NCBI GenBank assembly: GCA_038532435.1 | Contig: JBCBAP010000097.1 | Span: 1-10,172 of the forward strand | Length of the DNA stretch: 10,172 nucleotides | Direction of reading: 5' to 3' | Source: JBCBAP01 sp038532435 | Lineage (GTDB): Bacteria; Pseudomonadota; Alphaproteobacteria; Rhodobacterales; Rhodobacteraceae | In this document: positions 7,565-10,172 of the stretch, piece after piece | Position numbering within the stretch: position 1 is the first letter of the stretch | Layout of the letters: every line of letters begins with the position of its first letter | Program-made: the position numbers and the translations under genes | The notes under the pieces: model-generated | Told to the model about the DNA's origin: nothing | Database searches by the model: none | Seen by the model: the letters and a program-made list of their open reading frames with translations, nothing else

Positions 7565-8246
7565 TCTCACAGACCGGGACGCGCGCGTCCCCATAGTCCG
7601 CTGACCCCGGACGAGCTTGGCACAGGCCGATTTCCTTTGGATGACCGCCAAGCTCTGTTTCGTCGGACGCGTCGAGGCGATGGCGATGGCCGTGAGCTAC
7701 TCCAGCGAGCGGGCGTTCGAGGTGTACATCCTTAAAGTACAGCTCCACGGGGCAAACCTTGCCCTGACCCGCGTGGGACAGGCCCACGGTCTCGCGCACT
7801 TCCGCACATCCACAATCGAGTTGATGCGCCTCGAAAAGAGCGACGGGCATTGAAAGAGCGACTTCATCACCGAGTTCAGGACGATCGAGGCGGGCATTGG
7901 ACGCTTCATCGGCATGACCAAGAGTTCTCTAGGGAAGGGCGGACTGGCACGGCAAGTGGTCCGCGGGCATCGGCGCAAACGCGTTGTGATCGCAATCGAC
8001 AGCACGACCGCGCCTGCCCAGGCCGATGAGACCATCTTTCATGGGAAGACGCCCGTCGGCACGGTCACATCAGCCGCCTGGGGCCATCGCGTCGGCAAGA
8101 ATCTGGTCATGGCACTCATCAACTCGGCCAGGGCAGACGTGGGAACGCGCGTCAGTGTACTCCTGATCGGCGAGAGAACTGGCACAACCGTTGTCGACCC
8201 CTGCCTCTACGATCCACACCACGCCATTCCGAGCGGGCTGGCCTAG
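7565..8246 (+). pseudogene. C-terminal GcvT-domain fragment of a dimethylglycine/sarcosine dehydrogenase-like protein
   Basis: These proteins oxidatively demethylate N-methylated glycines, using an N-terminal FAD domain and a C-terminal folate-binding GcvT (aminomethyltransferase) domain. Only the latter part remains. SPLTPDELGT is read in one frame, then after one extra G near 7625 the text continues ADFLWMTAK, VGRVEAMAMAVSYS and GLAHFRTSTIELMRLEKSDG. A TGA at 7851-7853 follows GH where relatives typically have Trp (TGG), after which the same frame continues KSDFITEF and EAGIGRF. The GcvT C-terminal domain is clear in TPVGTVTSAAWGHRVGKNL and ends VVDPCLYDPHHAIPSGLA at a normal stop. About 225 codons survive of a protein usually around 800 residues long. 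There is no start region and no FAD domain. It lies head to head with the truncated LysR remnant. Family assignment is firm; exact substrate is not. Confidence 0.82.
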
Positions 8247-8614
8247 CCATCGTCGCGGACCTTCATAAGGGCGTAGACCCTGCGCCACGTCGAACGTGAA
8301 GCCTGCGTTGAGCTGTAGTGTTCAGAGAATGCAGCGGATCGCGGAACCAAGCAGAGGAACTCGCAGCGATCGGAGATTGGCACCAAACGTTTTGAGATTG
8401 AGTTGCCGAAGGCGGCAATCATCGCTGGGTTCTTCTTCGCTCTTGTGAAGCCCGGCGACGGATCAGAGGTTGATCCGCATCGGATCTTGGCGCCAACTTC
8501 GAACGAACATCCATCGATCATGGACCCCGGCTCCCTGCTTTCTCCCCTCTGAGGGTCAGAGCAGGCTTTCGAGAAGGATCAGATCCAAAAGCAGGATCGC
8601 CGCCTTTGAGATGA
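8247..8614. other. Gap of 368 bases without a recognisable gene
   Basis: No frame on either strand gives a protein I recognise. The longest is a 92-codon minus-strand frame with no family motif. A plus-strand frame (8319-8552) reads protein-like (for example ELPKAAIIAGFFFALVKPGD) but lacks a good start and follows a stop, so it may be remnant coding DNA. Short inverted repeats are present: GGATCA 8460-8465 with TGATCC 8471-8476, and CTCTGA 8547-8552 with TCAGAG 8556-8561. The second lies about 55 bases past the end of the SRPBCC gene and might help end its transcript, but it has no T-run. Confidence 0.5.
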
Positions 8615-9214
8615 TCAGGCCGCCTTTTCGCTGTGCTCATAGGGGTTTGACCCCGCTGGCGGGCGCCCGACGACCACGCCGTTCATATCCCGGCGAGGTG
8701 GTTCCGAGAAGGCTTTGAGCCCGGCAAGATCCTTCCGATGCATGTCACGGGTCCAGTTCGAGAGGCCCGCAAACTTCCATATCGCGTTGAAAGGACGTGG
8801 CAATTCGTTGACGAAGTGCGCCTTGACCCGCGTGCGCCGGTCGCCGTCAGGACGAAGTTCGAAGGTCAGTCGCGGGCGGTGAGGCGGGCCTGGGCCGACA
8901 AGCGTCAGGTCGACTTTCTCGTTCTCCTTCAGACCAACGACCTCCTGATGACCCACGCGCTTGCCCTTCGTGAAGAACGCAGTCCTGACCCCAACCTCGC
9001 CATCCAGACCTTCCACCGTGCAGGTCGACTTGGTTTCCTTCGGCCAGGCTGACCACCGCATCAGATGCTCCTGTAGGCGAATGTCGTCGTATACGTCTTC
9101 GACAGGCGCATCGATCTCGACCTCTTCGGTATATTCAACGCGCGCGGGGGCAAGCGCAGACAAGAGCGCGATGAGCGCGGCGACCCCGAGTACGATAAAA
9201 AGTATGATTTCCAT
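8615..9214 (-). CDS. Membrane-anchored SRPBCC (polyketide cyclase/START-like) protein
   Basis: The product is 199 residues. Residues 3-22 (IILFIVLGVAALIALLSALA) form one hydrophobic helix, likely an inner-membrane anchor, followed by an SRPBCC ligand-binding fold. EYTEEVEIDAPVEDVYDDI matches the usual first strand and helix (xxxxIxAPxExVWxxI), and LMRWSAWP matches the following WxxW-type segment. Then come beta-strand stretches such as RPRLTFELRPDGDRRTRVKA and a long C-terminal helix (WKFAGLSNWTRDMHRKDLAGL). The last about 30 residues are polar and probably disordered. On the minus strand AAGGA lies 7 bases before the ATG at 9214-9212. SRPBCC proteins bind varied hydrophobic ligands, and the cargo here is not predictable. 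It is divergent from a MarR regulator and shares a palindrome with it, suggesting MarR control. Confidence 0.82.
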   Translation of the reverse strand: MEIILFIVLGVAALIALLSALAPARVEYTEEVEIDAPVEDVYDDIRLQEHLMRWSAWPKETKSTCTVEGLDGEVGVRTAFFTKGKRVGHQEVVGLKENEKVDLTLVGPGPPHRPRLTFELRPDGDRRTRVKAHFVNELPRPFNAIWKFAGLSNWTRDMHRKDLAGLKAFSEPPRRDMNGVVVGRPPAGSNPYEHSEKAA

Positions 9215-9264
9215 CTGGCGTTCCTTACGTCCTGCGTTCAGATTCCGTATGGATGATGACCTGT

Positions 9265-9286
9265 ATCAAGTAACTTGATTGTCAAG
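9265..9286. promoter_or_regulatory. Probable MarR operator in the divergent promoter gap
   Basis: ATCAAGTAACTTGAT (9265-9279) is a perfect inverted repeat with 7-bp arms around one base. A second, overlapping repeat follows: CTTGA 9274-9278 with TCAAG 9282-9286. The three TCAAG/CTTGA half-sites are closely packed. The minus strand reads TTGACA at 9285-9280, a consensus -35 hexamer for the SRPBCC gene, inside the operator, though no good -10 is seen 17 bases further on. Size and symmetry suit a MarR dimer binding its own divergent promoter region. Binding is inferred. Confidence 0.6.
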
Positions 9287-9303
9287 CTATCTGGAAGATG
9301 ATG

Positions 9304-9762
9304 ATGATGCCTTCGCACAAAGAAGCGACACCCCAGGATCTCGTGGCTGCTTGCCGTCGGCTCTATGCGAGCATCGACCGCCTCGATGCCAAGGCCGCGG
9401 CCACGGTCGGGGTCAGCCGCAACGATCTGCGCTGTCTGAACATCCTTGCAGAGGCGCCTACCAAGCCAAGCAGGATCGCGGCAGAGCTTGGCCTCACAAC
9501 CGGATCGGTGACGACACTGTTGGACAGGCTTGAAAGGGCAAACCTGGCGAAGCGGGGGCAGGACCCGGATGACAGACGGGGGATCATCGTTCACCCGACC
9601 GCATATCTTTTTGAGACGCTCGGTCCGATCTACTCCGGGGTCGCCCAAGAGATCGCACGGATCGCCGCAACCTACCCGCAGGAAGAGCGCACCGCAGCGG
9701 TCCGGCATCTGGATGACGCGTCTTCCGCCTATGAACTGGCGACCCGTTCGGACGACCGTTAG
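9304..9762 (+). CDS. MarR-family transcriptional regulator
   Basis: This is a DNA-binding dimeric repressor/activator of about 152 residues. Four ATG codons run in a row (9298, 9301, 9304, 9307). GGAAG at 9293-9297 is best spaced for 9304 (6 bases) or 9307 (9 bases), so I start at 9304. Helices 1-2 (QDLVAACRRLYASIDRLDAK) form part of the dimer interface. DLRCLNILAEAPTKPSRIAA and LGLTTGSVTTLLDRLERANL form the winged helix-turn-helix with its recognition helix. DPDDRRG is the usual D-x-R(R) wing tip. The C-terminal helix from about residue 110 completes the dimer domain. Length and order fit the family. No Cys-based redox switch like that of OhrR is evident. It likely represses itself and the divergent SRPBCC gene through the palindrome between them. 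The inducing ligand is unknown. Confidence 0.88.
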   Translation: MMPSHKEATPQDLVAACRRLYASIDRLDAKAAATVGVSRNDLRCLNILAEAPTKPSRIAAELGLTTGSVTTLLDRLERANLAKRGQDPDDRRGIIVHPTAYLFETLGPIYSGVAQEIARIAATYPQEERTAAVRHLDDASSAYELATRSDDR

Positions 9763-9990
9763 CGGTGCTGCAGGCCACCTCACCTCCGCCCACACCGTAC
9801 TGTCTTGGCGCTGCTCCTCCACCCGATGGATCCGCATGGTCCAGACGCTCGGACTTCTGTCGAGCAACCGATAGGTGCGGATGCTTCACTGTTCTCTGAA
9901 GTCTCGGGGACTTCATCGGTCATCGTAGGAGTCCGCTCGGAGGAGCCGATTTCCCCAACCGATACGCACATCCCCGCGCCGTCAGAGTCT
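9763..9990. other. Non-coding stretch with alternative hairpins downstream of marR
   Basis: No supported gene on either strand. TGAAGTC 9897-9903 pairs perfectly with GACTTCA 9909-9915 around a 5-base loop, about 135 bases past the marR stop, but has no T-run. TGAAG in that stem can instead pair with CTTCA at 9884-9888, so two hairpins exclude each other. This could be a transcript-end structure of marR or chance. Confidence 0.35.
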
Positions 9991-10172
9991 GTGCGAGCGT
10001 GGTTGTGACGAGGAGCGAAGTCTGATCTGCTTGAAAGTATCACGCGGGCGGGTCGAACCGGGTGCCCCACACCCACTTCGACGGCGAGCCCCGGAACCAT
10101 CAGGGGGGACGTCCTCCCAACGTGCTACGTTTGAAGAGGATGGTGGTTCCTTCCCGTGCAGAGATCGGCAGC
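9991..10172 (+). mobile_element. Possible 5' end of a group II intron, continuing past the window
   Basis: GTGCG at 9991-9995 matches the conserved 5' boundary of bacterial group II introns. It is followed at once by strong RNA structure: GCGTG 9997-10001 pairs with CACGC 10041-10045, directly next to the nested stems from 10046 onward. Domain I of such introns is a large multi-branched fold of this kind, and the intron-encoded reverse transcriptase normally starts several hundred bases further on, outside this window. No catalytic domain V or reverse transcriptase is visible here, so this is a hypothesis from the boundary motif, strand polarity and fold density. Alternatives are another large structured RNA or the non-coding end of an insertion sequence. 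Confidence 0.35.
10046..10150 (+). ncRNA. Candidate structured RNA with nested stems
   Basis: Several stems fit in order. GTCGAA 10052-10057 pairs with TTCGAC 10077-10082; inside it GGGTG 10060-10064 pairs with CACCC 10070-10074, and outside it GGGC 10046-10049 with GCCC 10088-10091. Next, GGAACCATC 10093-10101 pairs with GGTGGTTCC 10142-10150 (9 bp, one G-U) and encloses two adjacent hairpins: 10103-10108 with 10113-10118 (loop ACGT, one G-U) and AACGT 10119-10123 with ACGTT 10127-10131. The two G-U pairs would be A-C mismatches on the other strand, so the plus strand is the likely RNA. No riboswitch class that I know matches. It may be part of a larger element starting at 9991. Confidence 0.5.

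Noticed and set aside
8243..8521. 92-codon minus-strand open frame
   Set aside because: No family motif, no clear ribosome site, and low-information composition.
10048..10060. Minus-strand GGTTCGACCC resembling a tRNA/tmRNA T-loop
   Set aside because: No flanking acceptor, D or anticodon arms can be drawn, and the bases are better explained as one arm of the 10052-10082 hairpin.
9780..10100. Overlapping open frames on both strands after marR (including 9805-10008 plus)
   Set aside because: Neither has a protein-family signature or a good ribosome site, and they overlap the structured RNA region.

Overview
The window is GC-rich DNA from what looks like an alphaproteobacterium. A Rhodobacteraceae/Roseobacter-type host is my inference from the style of the encoded proteins (SulP permease, RND efflux pair, dimethylglycine-dehydrogenase-type GcvT domain); no single marker proves it.

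Layout, left to right. (1) 1-1360, minus: a SulP anion permease whose C-terminal STAS domain runs off the left edge. (2) 1361-1606: its upstream region, with a perfect 9-bp inverted repeat. (3) 1607-2146, minus: a decayed tetR-type repressor (stops, a 1-base deletion, a shortened core). (4) 2234-2251: an operator-like near-palindrome just before an intact two-gene RND efflux operon, membrane fusion protein 2276-3484 and pump 3497-6691. (5) 6722 to about 7545, minus: a LysR-type regulator pseudogene, lacking most of its DNA-binding domain and broken by two in-frame stops and a frameshift. (6) About 7565-8246, plus: only the C-terminal GcvT part of a dimethylglycine/sarcosine dehydrogenase-like protein, with a frameshift and a stop. 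The two fragments lie head to head with both 5' ends missing, as a deletion across a divergent promoter would leave them. (7) 8247-8614: no recognisable gene. (8) 8615-9214 (minus) and 9304-9762 (plus): a divergent pair, a membrane-anchored SRPBCC protein and a MarR regulator, sharing an 83-base gap with a 15-bp palindrome. (9) 9763-10172: no coding gene, but the last about 180 bases fold into a nested multi-stem structure on the plus strand beginning GTGCG, possibly the 5' end of a group II intron.

How the parts work together. The efflux pair should form an inner-membrane proton-driven exporter that needs an outer-membrane channel, which is not encoded here. Its neighbour and probable repressor is dead while the probable operator remains, so the pump may be constitutively expressed or controlled from elsewhere. 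The MarR/SRPBCC pair looks like an independent, self-contained autoregulated unit. Three of the seven protein-coding loci are pseudogenes, two of them regulators, so this is a region in decay between functional transport and regulatory genes. I see no CRISPR array, tRNA, rRNA or intact transposase.
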